Shown: piece after piece, positions 43,509 to 56,569 of the stretch
How positions within the stretch are numbered: the stretch's first letter is position 1
Layout: every line of letters starts with the position of its first letter
DNA from: Coriaria nepalensis
Taxonomy: Eukaryota; Streptophyta; Magnoliopsida; Cucurbitales; Coriariaceae
Direction: 5' to 3'
Length of the DNA: 64,000 bases
Assembly (NCBI GenBank): GCA_027186245.1
Contig: CP114484.1
Location: 3,794,501-3,858,500 of the forward strand
The notes under the pieces: generated by a model
What the model saw: only the letters and a program-made list of their open reading frames with translations
Told to the model about the DNA's origin: nothing
The model's database searches: none
Translations under genes and position numbers: made by a program

Positions 43509-46292
43509 TCATGGATCAGATGAAGCTGTTTGTGATCTGCACTTCCATATAATTGGAGCCACCAGCATCCATACTGCAAAAATCAGAGATTCCATCCTCC
43601 TTTCCATCAATTCAGCATCTTCAATCATATATTTATACATATATATATATAGAGAGAGAGCAAACATTCACAACTTGTAAAAAGTATTCTTTTGAGGGCT
43701 AATTGTTGTATAAATTGGGTCTCATGTTTGAGGCACTTACAGTAGATAGAGACTGCTAGCCATTCATTTACAATCCTAACCCAAGCACTTGTCCACCCTA
43801 CATCAATTGTCCACCTGCACAATATAAGGGGGGGGAATGCATCAGCTCTATGCTTCTTGTCCTATAGACTAAGTTATATTCTGCAAACTCATTCTTCAAT
43901 TCGATGAGTACGAATGAAAAATAGGCAATTCGATCGGTAACTTTCTTAGCTCAATTTCTTGAGGGGTCAAATTCTTAGGTGTGTATCCTCTTTTCTAACT
44001 TCTACGAAGATGGACTAAATTACTTATTCGATGAGTCTGTTGAGAATGTAAGACATACTTCTGCATGGAATGATGAGTATTCCAACCGATCAACAGCATC
44101 GCAAAGTACATGGCCCCCGTTGCAAAAACAAAATGGAAGAAACCGTAACCATAAGGAACATCATCTTCATCCGGTTTTAACTCCTTCCTGAACTGCAGCT
44201 GGTCTAAATTAACTGTCGGAAAAAATGCTAAACAATAGTAATAAATAAATAATAAAAGAGAAGAAAACAAAGAACACACCTGAAAGCATTGAGAATCTAT
44301 ACCGGTCGAAAACGTCGCAATAACCATCGCAAGAATGGCAACAACAAAGCTCTGTCAAATTGTTGTAATGAGAAATTGGAGACCTAATGAATCTAAAAGA
44401 ATATACTATCAAAATGGAGAAAAAAAAAAAGAGCGCAATATGTTCGTACTATTATGGTAAGCCAGTCTGTTTTTGCTGAAGTTTCAGCATTTCGGACGCA
44501 TTTTCCTTCACCGGGTTCACTGTATTAGAAAAAATTGTGAAAAATTCTGCTATTAAATGTTTTCAGTAGTCTTTAGAAGTTTAATCTGTTAGTAATTAGG
44601 GGACTCGATAATATAGGTGTATATATATAAATATATACCTTCTAATGGCACACCAGCATATAAAGACCACATAAAGTCCCATAAGCCCTGGACTCAAGAT
44701 GCCGGCATTAACCTGCTCCAAAGATAAATTAGTCATCATTTCATAAGGTTATAACGAGTATGAACTAAACAACCCGATTCGTGGATGAAGAGTTGAAAAG
44801 CTTACATTCGGGTGGAGAGAGACGCTTGTCATGAGTTGGAGAAGTACTAATGTCCATGTAATGAAGAAGATATTGAGTAGGCAAGAAGGCTGTGGTGCAT
44901 ACCATATGTACATTAAAATGATCCCTACTAAGCATATCACATAAGCCGTAGTTGAAATTAACATCACATGTGTCCGGCTGCATTCAAAATTAAACCTCAT
45001 GTTTGAGTAGCGATTACTTTTTTCGAGTTAAGAATAATAATAATTATTATTATTGTATGCTAATTATCCAAGTGAAGTCCTCTTACTTACCATCTCTCCG
45101 CATTGTTTTCAGACTCGCAACAATCGTTCAACCATGCAATGAAGCTGATTACACTTATGAGCTGAATTAGGAGAAAAACCCTGAAAAAAAGTAGTGTACA
45201 TTATTAGATTAATGGTACTTTAATAAATTAGAAATGTATATATCTACATTAAGAGAAAAATATAGTACCCGGCACCAAAGTGAGCGATATCTCCTGTGGA
45301 AAGATATTGCATTGTAAGTATCAGTACGACATTAGCTGCTTTTCAAGTTCTTTGTGAATAGATAAATATAAGTAGCATTGTGGATTATTATTGAAGATGG
45401 ACTCACCATATATCTGAATAACTACAGAAGGAAGCAAAAAAGGAATGATTGTGAAAGCAATCCATAGGATGATTTTGGCTGACCACCATCCGGAATGCCA
45501 AGAATCTCGGACCGTGTGCAATTTCGACGTACCGGTTGTTGATAGAAACATTGTGAAATAAAATGTCTGAAATTTTATATTTTGTTAAGGGCTCAAATTT
45601 TGAGCCATATAAAAATGATAATATAACCTTGCTTTATATGAATAATGTATATATAAAAATACGTATATATAAGCTATTGACAAGGTCATATTATTTATTA
45701 TTAGAAGGATACAAAGCATCCAAAGCTGACTCGAAGAACTCCTTCAGCTCCTTGACAATATCTTCCGCCTCGGCATCCTTTTAATCCTATATAAAAAACC
45801 AACATGTGTGAACATGCGTACATGTTCAGATATAATTTGATAAAATACTAGACTCTCAAATAAATACGTCACATCTACTTAAATCAATCTTATATTAGAA
45901 GGTTTGTTTCAAAAATATCTAGTTCTGAAATCTCTAAGGTAAACTTACCCTAAGTCTCCCCTATGCATCAAGATTCTATCATATATTGATGTGTATAGAA
46001 CTCCAATCAATGTTGTAATTTATAGTCCAAGGGGGTGTGAAATTAAGCCTTTAAACAAGAAAGAGGTCTTACTTTGCATCTCGGTCAAGGCGCTATGGCC
46101 ATAATCCCGGACAGACCATGCCAATAAGGTGGCTACTAAGAACATGAAGCCGTAGACATATCGAGCCATCCAAGGATTCGAACCGTTGCGAAACTGGTTA
46201 ATCCATGAGTCATCCTTGAAAATTGTGGGGGCCTCACGGGCTCTGCCTCCTCCACAAGGACCACCACAACCTTGCATTTCTACGTCACCCAT
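43509..46292 (-). CDS. SERINC family membrane protein (serine incorporator-like)
   Basis: Multi-pass membrane protein of the SERINC/TMS family, in animals linked to incorporation of serine into membrane lipids; the plant role is not settled. Twelve coding exons close in frame: 46292-46073, 45786-45713, 45566-45407, 45293-45269 (25 nt), 45180-45091, 44977-44806, 44712-44639, 44519-44450, 44351-44280, 44192-44059, 43814-43741, 43573-43509, giving 409 residues. About ten hydrophobic segments lie near 43-62, 90-107, 126-150, 158-178, 194-217, 223-243, 250-270, 294-313, 335-356 and 376-397. Family hallmarks seen are GVLRVSFGCFTFYFTMFLST, SVISFIAWLNDCC, DDVPYGYGFFHFVFATGAMY, GWNTHHSMQKWTIDVGWTS and WVRIVNEWLAV. 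All junctions are GT-AG. The start ATG gives a glycine-rich cytosolic N-terminus. Confidence 0.93.
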
Positions 46293-47269
46293 GCCTCAGA
46301 TTGTTCATCAATCACCAAGTCTTATATGATCACTCTTCCTGATCTGCTAGTGCAACCAGATAAGAAGTTGGAAAATATATATATATATATAGGTATATAT
46401 TAGTGTAACGATATATATGTTTAGGTGGTACAAAAAGGTCAACTACAAAATTCCACATCAGCAGACAGCAAGTCGATCAGTTCTTAAAATGATCAAGTTG
46501 GGCCATGATACGGTCGGCCGAGGATGAACCCAATGTCCGGGTTTGGGCCTGTCAGAGTCTCAGATGTATTGGTTGCGATTATGAGAATCTTTCGTTGGGA
46601 GATGGGACCCACACACACAAGAGCCTGACTAGAAACAGGGCAACAGGCAAAGACAAGATCATGGGATTCGCGTTAAGGATCGCTCGATCCAGTCCTAGTG
46701 TACTCTCAATTTCTCAGTATCAATCAGGTTTTGTTTGCCCCTAATTGGAAAAGAAAAAAAAAAAAAAAAAGAGGCTGTGATTGTTACTTTGAAAACAAGT
46801 CCCAGGTGGAATAATCTTGTATCAAACGCAATGAGTTCCCCGAGGCAATCGTAATAACTATCATGCCCCGCTCTTTTTATTTACTGATATTTAATTTTTT
46901 TCCATTATGAAACTATTATGAGTTCTTCTCACCAAGATTCAACAAGTAGGATTTAGGAAACAGTAGTTTTCAAGTGATATGGATTAATCAGGGTCAGAAT
47001 TTTGCCTTTTCACCTTTTACCTTTAAACAAAATGATCTTTTTCCCCTCTTTTACAGAAAGTAATTATAAAAAAAAACACTTTTAGTTCTGGGAAAAATCA
47101 TGCCATATTATCTAATTCAATTTCTTAGCAGCCAAACAGACAATACTCAAGAATCCGGGCATTTAAGCCAACATACTAATAGAGAAGCATTCAAGGATCT
47201 AGTTAATCATTATTATGAGAAAATGCGAGACTGCCTAAGCAGCTAAGCTTGTTCTATAAATCCTCTAAT

Positions 47270-47304
<35 letters not shown>

Positions 47305-47660
47305 AAAACAAAAACGAAAAGAGTAAAAAAGGAAGAATAGAAATTAGAATACCTGTTGAAGAGCTATTAGCTAGCTAAGCTTGAGATCTGGGTGAAAAAT
47401 GAACAGATCCGAATGCTTCACAGCAGAAGATTAAGCTTTCTCTCCCCCTCTCTCTCTCTCTGTGTTTCTAATTTGGAGAGATAGAAAAGCAGAGAGAGAC
47501 GAACATGTTGCTGTGTTTTCACTTTGCTCTTTTCGGCTGTGTTTGAAAATCGTTGAGTGAAAGAAAGAGAGAGAAGAGGATGAGGAAGAGGAAGAGGAAG
47601 AGGAGGGAGATTTCTCTTTGCGTGTTTATTTCTGGTTCTACTCTCTTCCCTTTTCCCGCC
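46293..47660 (-). promoter_or_regulatory. SERINC 5' untranslated region with a 1-kb leader intron
   Basis: On the minus strand a CT/GA-rich leader (about 47660-47353) ends at CTCTTCAACAG/GTATTC, a good donor. A good acceptor, GCACTAGCAG/ATCAGG, lies at 46344, leaving 51 bp of leader before the ATG at 46292. The inferred intron is 46344-47352 (1009 bp) and holds a poly-T run on plus (47271-47302). Leader introns often raise expression of plant housekeeping genes. This is inferred from splice signals only. Confidence 0.55.
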
Positions 47661-47724
47661 GTAAGCTCGTAAGCTTAATGTACTTGTATACTACTATAAT
47701 GCTAATCATCTAACTCGCTTTTTC

Positions 47725-47731
47725 ATTTATA
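47725..47731 (-). promoter_or_regulatory. Candidate TATA box for SERINC
   Basis: TATAAAT on the minus strand (within TTTGTATAAATG), 30-70 bp upstream of the leader-like CT-rich sequence. It would place transcription start near 47695. Position and composition fit, but there is no direct proof. Confidence 0.35.
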
Positions 47732-47759
47732 CAAACCATACATTTAAATAATTTAGCAA

Positions 47760-47960
47760 GTCCCTTTTTTTTGGTACCTTATTTCCTTCAATTTCCCTTT
47801 AGCACGGTGAACCTAGATTTTAAACTTACATAGAATATAACACAACGATGAACGGAGGTATGCTCATTGAATAAAAAGAGAAACTCATTAAGATAAGGGA
47901 CTGATCTGACTTTGGCATCGGAGCCAATCGGAATAGGTAATCAAATCGACTTTTATGTCA
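47760..47960. other. Intergenic, nothing identified
   Basis: Short spacer between the SERINC promoter region and the TRIM-like element; no feature seen. Confidence 0.4.
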
Positions 47961-47961
47961 T

Positions 47962-48410
47962 TGTTGAAAATATGATATCATATATTTGAAAGGAATTATT
48001 AGAAAAATTAGTATATAAAAAAGATAAATTAATTCTTTTTATTATCAATTGATTTTGAAATGTGAACTCAAATTTCTACATGATATCAGAGTTAGGTCAA
48101 CATGTGATTGGACTAACTGTCACACGTACTCCATGTCATTCATATAAAAAAAATCTCTATATAGGCTCAAAATAATACTATATGTGTGGAGGATGTATTG
48201 AGATTATTATATCTCATATATGAAAAGGATACTAGGAAAATTAATATATAAAAAAGATATATCAACTTTTTTCATTATCAATTGATTTTGATATAGAAAC
48301 TTAGATCTATTGAGAATATTATATCTCATATCTAAAAAAAAACACTAGAGAAACTAGTATATAAGAAATATTGATTAACTTCTTTCAAGACCAATTAGTA
48401 ATGAGAGAAG
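47962..48410 (+). mobile_element. TRIM-like miniature LTR element with three LTR copies
   Basis: LTR1 (47962-48080, 119 bp) begins TGTTGAAAAT and ends TTTCTACA. It is followed at once by TGATATCAGAGTTAG (48081), a primer-binding-like site one base away from TGGTATCAGAG. A 115-bp internal stretch ends in a purine-rich tract (GTGTGGAGGA, 48185-48194), followed by LTR2 (48196 to about 48308: TATTGAGATTATTATATCTC) and directly by a third related copy (48309 to about 48410: TATTGAGAATATTATATCTC). All three share ATATAAAAAAGATA-type and CAATT.ATT.T.GA blocks. There is no coding capacity. Size and layout match terminal-repeat retrotransposons in miniature; tandem extra LTRs are known for such elements. 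Confidence 0.6.
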
Positions 48411-51400
48411 TTGACAGTAAAATGATCTAATATTTTCAACAACCATATTTGACCGGTCCTGATGGAGTCAGTTGAATATTCGTATGTGATTATTATAACT
48501 ATTTTTAATTAATAAAGAGTTTTAAGATTAGGAGTAAAGAGATTTTTAGGATTTAAGATTTTAAAGTGATACAAAATATTAAAAACCGCAATAAATGAAA
48601 TTTATAACTTAAGATGAATTTCTTGATTAATTCACATCAAGACATCTTGCACATTTACCATATACAAAATATTATCAATGCACATTCTTCTTTTTCTGAT
48701 AAGTATTATCGTTTGTCGATCAGATATCCAACTAAATTTGAAGTTTGGGATTAATATCCGACCGTAATATGTATGATCCAGTTAAATAAGAAACTCATAC
48801 TCAATCCTAAATAAGATAGGTTAATTCTTAAAAGACTTAAAATTAAGTATACCCATAACTTTAATAAAATTATTGAGTACACCGTAAATTTTTAAAACTG
48901 ATTCTATAACACCTAAGATATTACAGGTAAGCCATATTAGGTTAGTTCTCTAAGATTACCAATCAACTCTAACTGCTAATTGACAGTATAACATATATAC
49001 TCTACCAAGAAGAAATTCTTGTATTGATTGAGAGTATATATAGATATCATATCTACTTTCTGATCAATGAAAAATACTCGGACAGAGATAGAAATGAAAT
49101 TATTTTCTTAAATATTTGTAATTTTACTCTTTACAAATTTGAAAATATGTGGATACGATAATTGATATATGCTAAGAAAAAAAGAAGTCTTCCCCAGCCA
49201 TACTCTAAATAGTCAAGCAACAGCAACTATTATTTGGGAAGAAAGTCAGCTACATATAAACCTCAAATATAATATTACCATTTGAAAAATAACATAAAAG
49301 TCTACTGGCCGGCCAAGTTTTTCTTCAAAATAATCAAAATTGTGCATTATTGGAGCATAATTAGCTCTGATGCGATGGAGAATTGCAACAAACATGCAGC
49401 CAACCTAGCTTTACACACTTATTAATTGTTCAATCTTGATTAACTAGAATTGTAAACAAATGTAGGTTTTCAATATGCATAAAGTCAATTAGTTTATGTT
49501 AAGACTAGTCTAACATCGATGAGTTTTATAACAAGAGCAGTTGGTAACTGCCCATTTGAAAGTCTAGTGCTTGAGAAAAGCAACTGGTGACAATGTCTCA
49601 ATTACCACCCCTGGTGACATAGAAGTAATGTGAGTCGCAGGTGTTTCTAGACCATTAGGATGCTTAACGAATGAATTATAGGATTTGATGCATGTGATAC
49701 ACACCTAGACCAATTAGCTATTTTCCCTCTCTTCCAGATGGAACAAAAAATGTTAACAAAAAAAGATTCCTCATGATTGTGGTGGGTGATAGAATTAGAG
49801 AATTTGTTAATCATGTAATTAATTAAGAAAACGTGTTACTAATTAATTAGGTCAATATCTGCTAAACTTGTAAACAGTAGCTCTGATTTTTCTTTGCCTG
49901 CTCGACTTCAACGTGAAGACTTTCTTCTCATACTTCATCTCGTTACACAACAAAGTAGATCAGTTTAAAACAAAACACATGTGTTAGGTCATTCATTATA
50001 TATTAATTAATTTCTAATATTTAATAATTATGATTTAATAATAAAATAATTTACGAATCATGATCTTGATAAGAATTATTCATTTACTATATATCTTAAA
50101 TCTTAAACTAAAATCTAAGAACTCTAGAATTCTTAGATATTATATAGTACCACTTTGTAAAACTTAAGACTTTAACTACTTGTCATTTATTTACTCAGAT
50201 TTTAATAACAAATGCTGGTATGACAAAAGAAATTAATAAAAACCACTCTTTCATGACTTCCAAATAACATGTCATTATAACTTCTTATTAATTAAAATAA
50301 AATAAAATAAAATAAATTAAATTAAATTAATTAAAAGATGAATGGTTAAAACTAATTATTAAGAAATTTTAAGATGCATATTATATTTTCTCCATGTTTC
50401 CCTTTTTCTTCTTTTCATTAGTTTCATTCAGACGTGGTTGGAAAAAGAGAAAGAGACCATAAAGATGTAGTTTGACAATATTTTTTGTATTTTATATTTA
50501 TAAAATCGATTTTTTAATGATTATAAAAAATTATATCAAAAATATAAAAATATTTTTTAAGATACAAAATCTATTTGGTATTACAAGCCCACATTTAAAA
50601 TATTACAGGCATAAGAAATCGATTTCTAATATTTCTGTAATAAACAAAATAAATCGAGATGATGCTCAGATAATAGAAACAAGAACAGTAAGATTTTGGA
50701 AGATATGGGAAGGTTGAGTTTGGATTCAACTAGAAGGATGTAGGACAAAAATTCAAGCTCTAAATAAAAATCGTGTTGTTAATAATAAGATTGCCGTTTG
50801 TTGCTCTAACATTATAGAAAGAGAAAGGGATCGAAATGGTATAGTCGATTTTTTTATAAATCTAAAAAAAAAAAAAAAAAAAAAATCATAAATTATAATT
50901 TTTGAATTTTATTTTTTTGATAATTATTTTTCGATTTTTTAGAAAATATTTTTTAAAACAAAATCTAATATAAAATTTATTGCTAAATAATCTTATTCCC
51001 TCTCAAAATTGGTTTTCAAATTTTAAAATGAAAAAAAAAATATTTTTTATAAAACATTACTGATCTTACTCTTAGCGGCGGAAAAAAAAAAAGAATATTT
51101 TTTTGTGCATTTGATATATATATATATATATAATGGGCAATGACTAATGAGCAATGCATGCCACCACCCTCTTGTATCCTGTCAACTACATCTTATGCGC
51201 TGAAAAGTGAAAAAAACTGTTTTTCAAAAGGTGGAATCTAGCCAATATTTTTAGTCAGGTGCTTCCACATGATGCTACCTAATAATAATAATGTACATAA
51301 ATGTTGTAGTGAAATTAAGCAACATCCCATTTACCTTTTACTATTGATAGGTTGATAGAGTTATCTCAATTTCTTCCATTTACGTCAATCAAGGACCCAT

Positions 51401-52495
51401 TGTCTTCTTAAATTAAGATTAAACTTTTTTTTTTTTTTCTTTTTCCAAAGTCACTAAAGTATATATATTTTGAATTTCAAAAGGTCGTATATTTTGATAT
51501 TAATTATAAATTTAGTCTTAAAAAAACAAGTATGTGAGCTTACAAAAATAGTATGAGTTTTTAGAGTATGTGTAAGTATTTAATCTCATATTATATGATT
51601 AGTACTTTTAAGATTATTATGAATTTAATCTATAAAAAAAAAAAAAAAGTATGCACTAAGGGAGTGGGGTAGAACTTGGCTCCATAGAATTTTTGTTTTT
51701 ATCTCTATCTAATTAACATTTTATAATAATTTTATATAATCTGACTGACCTCTATAAATTTGTATAGCTATGTAAGTTAAAATTGATGTTTTTATAAATA
51801 TAAAATATAATTAATTTAATTAAAATTTCTTTAAAGTATTAGAATTTAAATGATATTTATTCTTAAATAAAAATATCTAATTCTAAATATATAAATATTT
51901 TAGATTTATAAGATATATTTAAAATTAATATATATATATATATATATATATTATCTATTAAATATTCGATATTTATGTATTTTATTTATATTTTATGAAA
52001 AATAATTGATAATATACTTTTCCGCACGGTAGAAACTTTGCTCCAACTCTATCAAAATTATAGCATCTCTTTTGTTTTTTAAGCTTAATATCGCTTTTTT
52101 TGTAATGATTAATGAAAGTGATTTCAAAAATAAGGATTTCTAGCATTCCCATCAGTCACCATTCAATCACCTTTGATTTCTAGCATTCTATTGCACTGAA
52201 GGTCCATGGTTTGAAGATTTTCTTTTCACTCCTCTTCTTCGATCACATAAAACAATATAAGGATTCTTTGAACGTATATCTAAACAAGCACATAATATAT
52301 GGAAAACTTGGTCTAGTTATATTCATCTATCTGATCTTAATATATATACAACAAACATAAAATTAATTACAATAAATATGGACATAAATACAGCCTGAAA
52401 ATAAGCTCTGCATTGAAAGCATATTGAGAAACGCTTTCCTACTTTATGTTGGATGTTGGGCTATAAAATGCATCCTTAGAATAGTGTCGTGCAAA
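48411..52495. other. AT-rich intergenic region
   Basis: No recognised gene. It includes TA microsatellites (51115-51132; 51925-51950), poly-A at 50865-50885, AAAAT repeats at 50299-50325 and long AT-rich stretches. A frame at 50472-50717 (81 codons, lysine/isoleucine-rich, ending ETRTVRFWKIWEG) continues after a stop as VWIQLEGCRTKIQAL; this has some protein-like character but I cannot place it. Confidence 0.45.
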
Positions 52496-52499
52496 ACTT

Positions 52500-54590
52500 T
52501 GATGAAGACACGGCCTTGGAGGCTTGGGCTGGGTCGGTTTCAAAAGGGAAGAAAAGCTTATGAAAAACTCTACGTCAACTAAGAAAGGGTCAAACAGAGT
52601 TAACGGGCTTGCAAACACATGCTACTTGGGATGTGGAGTAACCCAAAAATATGGTTGGGGTGGAGTTAGGATCTAACTTGTGATTGTTGTAGGGACGGGT
52701 GTAAAGGAAACAAAGACAACCAAATTTCTGGAGTTTTAGATACTTTGAATTTTTGGAAAATATAACTTGAAAAGAAGATTATTTTTAGGATCGGGGTGGG
52801 CATTTGATTTATTAAGTGGCAGTTTGTAACACATATGGCCAATATATGTATGACAATTTTGCATCATGGAGAAATGTGAGATCAGTTTTAATGATATGAT
52901 GGGGTTGTTTTTCGGATACATCATTTTGTTGGGATGTATGAAGGGTAGTGATATATTTGTAGATTCCATGGAGGGAGAGATGATTTGAGGGTAATATATC
53001 TACCCCCTCCCCCCTGATAATTAGGGGTGTATAGAAAACTAGTCACTCGATTCACCAGTTGAAAATTGATTGATTAGTCGAAACTCGCGGGTTTTACATG
53101 TATTTAACCCATCTTCACCCACAATTCGTGAAGGCCTCCATACATCATTGTAAATTAATTCAAGGGGAGTGGAACTAGAGAAACTGGCTTAGCCAAAGCA
53201 AAGTTTATGTGCTTTATTCATAGAGCAAGTGGTACACGTAGTATTTTTGTTTGATTTAGAAATGAGTAAATTAAAGGTCTTGATTAAATACGTAGGCGAC
53301 AATACAGGAAGAGGGGTGACCAAGTCTTTTGTGCTAGCCTTCAACTGGGGTTGGACGTAGGCGACATGTTGTTAAATTGGTTGAATAGGTGCCAACAAGG
53401 GATAAACTCCATTTCACGCTTTCCGCATATGATAACTGCCCCGAGTTCCGATCCTTCACAAGAAAAAATCAGGGTGAAAATCAATCGAGACATCATTACT
53501 TTTGGTAAATTGATGAAAAAATTTTTTTTTTTTTTTTTATTGAAGGCACGTAAAGGGTATTTTTTTTTTACGTTGAAGAATCCAGGAATCAAATTGAAAA
53601 TTTAAGGGCCAACATGTGATACGGGCAAACTTGAGCCATCACCAAGGACAACCTCATTAGTACCATCATATATAGCATTGATATTGAGATTCAACAGATC
53701 CAATGTGATGTTATGGGAGGCACCAGACTCGACAAGTCATTTACAATCGTAAGTCGAGCTAGAGGACACGCAATTTTCCATTATAGTAGCTGGACCAACA
53801 GAGGACATTTTTTAGCCGTGTGGCCCATTTGGTCACAATATTGGCATTTAGAGGTGAACCCATTAGTCGGTTGGTGTCTTACATTACTTTGTTGATTTCT
53901 CCAAGACCCATTATTTGCTGGAGTATTATGGGAAGAGTTGAGTGAGGGCCACACGATTTTGGTCCCTGTGATTTTGGCCAGTGCAGTATGTGGGGGCATT
54001 AGAAGAGGAGCTTGAGCCTATGAAATTTTTCTTCTTCCTAAAAGTTTTTTGTAGCAACCCGGGAGAAGTTGGCAACAGGTACTTTTCATGGCCAGTAAGA
54101 AGGTTGTGCAATTCTTTAAAGGTGAGAGAGTTCTCCCATGTATGAATAGGCGTAACTGTTTCACGGTACATGGCTCCGAGTCCCTGCAGCATATCATTAG
54201 TGAGTTGCCGGTCAATAATGGCGAGTTCATTTGCTAAGCGCTTGATGGAATGCATATATACAGTGACCGAGCGTGATCCTCTTTAAAGCAAAGTTAATTC
54301 GTCCTTAAGCTGGAGGACTACTCGTATGCAAGATTTGCTTCCATAAAGGGACTTGAGTTTATCCCATGCCTATTGAGAAGTGACAGAGTTGCCGATATGT
54401 GGAGCGATCTCAGCAGAGACAAATGAAAAAAATGCTAGATATGATGAGTTTATCCTGTCGGATCCAATGGGTGAAGGTGAGAGTTGGTATGGAGTTTGTG
54501 TCACTGTCAGAGGAAACTTCCGAGCATTTCAAGGTGCCGGTAATATTTTAAAAGCACATAAAGGGGAGCAGTGGAGGTGTTGGTGATTAG
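52500..54590 (-). pseudogene. Copia gag-PR-IN remnant, minus strand
   Basis: Read on the minus strand from 54590: gag (SYLAFFSFVSAEIAPHIGNS, AWDKLKSLYGSKS, then 54255-53926 ANELAIIDRQLTNDMLQGLG), zinc knuckle CQYCDQMGHTAKKC near 53848-53807, a broken protease region, and a GAG-pre-integrase and integrase start near 53330-53150 (HKRLGHPSS, PLELIYNDVW). After about 110 bp of unrelated sequence (53015-53125) a later integrase block follows (52990-52735: MMQNCHTYIGHMCYKLPLN, then NKSNAHPDPKNNLLFKLYF), with frameshifts, and a hinge tail to about 52540. No RT, RNase H or LTR was found. It is clearly dead. Confidence 0.8.
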
Positions 54591-55660
54591 ATTGGTACAA
54601 ACATTACCATATATCCAATATTTATTTCCTAGACAACTCATCTATTTTGAATTATTGTTAATTACTTGACATGTAGAAACATTACCATATATTTATATGA
54701 AATTTATAGCAATGTTTGACTCTTTCACTTACCATGAGACTAAATTAATGTGTTATAAAATTAGAACATTTCAAGGCTAATCTATGTTGACTCACTATAT
54801 GCTGAGCTGAGGTGGAATCTTTTAGAACGACCCAAAGGTTTGGATTGGACATATGGATGGGATCGAGTTTGTTTTTGTTATATTTAAGGAAAATAAGATG
54901 GACTCAACTCCATTTTTGGTCCAGCATTTAATTGGTAAGGTACAATTTTTCTTGGGTGAGATATATTTCATGTAATTATTAAAGGAAAACTAAGTATAAA
55001 TAACTCAAACTTTCATTAAATAAGGATAAACAATCTAAATTTTGGAAAACTAGTTTTTAGTAGTTTGAGGGGTCTAAATTATATTTACTTCTAGTTATAA
55101 TTAACAAAATAGAATGTTGATTCTAGTAATATAGTCTAAACTTTAGCTTAAATTACTAGTTTAAAGCCAAAATCTAAGGTTTCTATTTTAGTGTATGTTC
55201 CATGACCCGTATTCCATAATACATAGATCACACGTCCACCCATTTGTCATTAAAAAAAAAAAAAAAACATAAACTCAGTAACTCATGCATACCTGACTCC
55301 TCTTTCCGCTTCTTCCTCCTCCTCTTTTCTTCATTTCTTACTCCTCTGTTGATGCTCCTCCATTACCAAAATTTCAACTCACTCAAAATAATCACTATTT
55401 TTCCTCTTTAATTATTACTAATTTTATTTCTCACCCACCCTAATTTTATTTTTTCCCCCTCCTTACTCCTAAATCCCCTAAATCAAGTTGTGAATTTGAA
55501 AGTGTACCATTGAGAGCTTCTTATAGTCAACTTCAAGGGGAGTCAACACAGTGAAGTCTTTGATAAGGGGTATATAAAGAGAGGAAAAAATTAAAATTAG
55601 GGCCAGGATGAGTAATAAGTAAATTTATAATTGACTAAGAAGGAAATTGAGTTTTGATTT
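54591..55660. other. AT-rich intergenic region
   Basis: No gene seen. A poly-A run lies at 55252-55267 and a C/T-rich patch follows at 55290-55400. No LTR of the neighbouring copia was identified here. Confidence 0.45.
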
Positions 55661-56175
55661 TGTTGAAGCCAAATTCTGCATATAATCCTTAACAGTATGC
55701 CGATCTAGCCACAACATACAAAACATAAAATTACGGTTGGGGAGTTGTTTCTAGCGATATCACTTTAACGATCAAGTTAGAATGGAAGAGAGCAAATCTT
55801 TTTTGGGAACTTAAAAAGATTATGAGTGTAGTTTTCCCTTATCCCTTTGTAATATATTTATACTGATAATATTAATGATAGATAATTAAGTCTATTAATG
55901 ATCATTAATGCTTTTTTACATGCGCTGATCATCGGTCACTTATACAATCAATGTCATTTATTCATATCATTAATTGTGTAATGTTCAAACAGGTAATAGT
56001 TCGTCCGACCTCTTGAGGCATCTTGGCATATGACCATAAGAGATTAGCACGCTCTGCCAAGTCGGACCTTATACTTTGTCGATCATTCATCACATTTTAA
56101 GATGAGGGCCTTTGACCCCCAAAGTTCGAACTTTATCCGACCTTAGAAAGTCAGTGCATGAAATAGGGTCCAACA
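55661..56175 (-). repeat. 3' LTR of the Tat-type gypsy
   Basis: 515 bp. In element orientation it starts TGTTGGACCCTATTTCATGC and ends GGCTTCAACA. It is the fuller of the two LTRs. Confidence 0.8.
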
Positions 56176-56569
56176 CTAATTTTCACATTTATTCAAAAAG
56201 GTGTTTTTACTTTTTCGTCCTCAATTTCTCCTTCTTCTTCTAGTCCGCGATCACCATTTAACTTTTCACTATGAAAACTCTATCATTACTCTCTAAAAAA
56301 TCCCCTGCTTTCAGAAATCTCTCTCTCTTACTTGTAAAACTAACCACTAATTCGAAGTTTTCTTCACTCGCCTCTACTTAAGGTGCTCTTTTTTCCCTTT
56401 TTTGCTTATCTTTTTACTTCAAAGAGTGTTTTGGCAACACCATTTTCCAGATTTTCTCGCATGTGCATCTTCATTTAAATTTTATGGGTTTGATCCTTTT
56501 TTTCGATCCTTTTTTTTTTGGCAACAATCTTTTCTATTCATATTTTTCTTGCTTTCTCTGTTTGGGGTG

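Noticed and set aside
54380..54586. Plus-strand frame MTELPICGAISAETNEKNAR
   Set aside because: The minus strand of the same stretch reads as copia gag (SAEIAPHIGNS), so this is a shadow frame.
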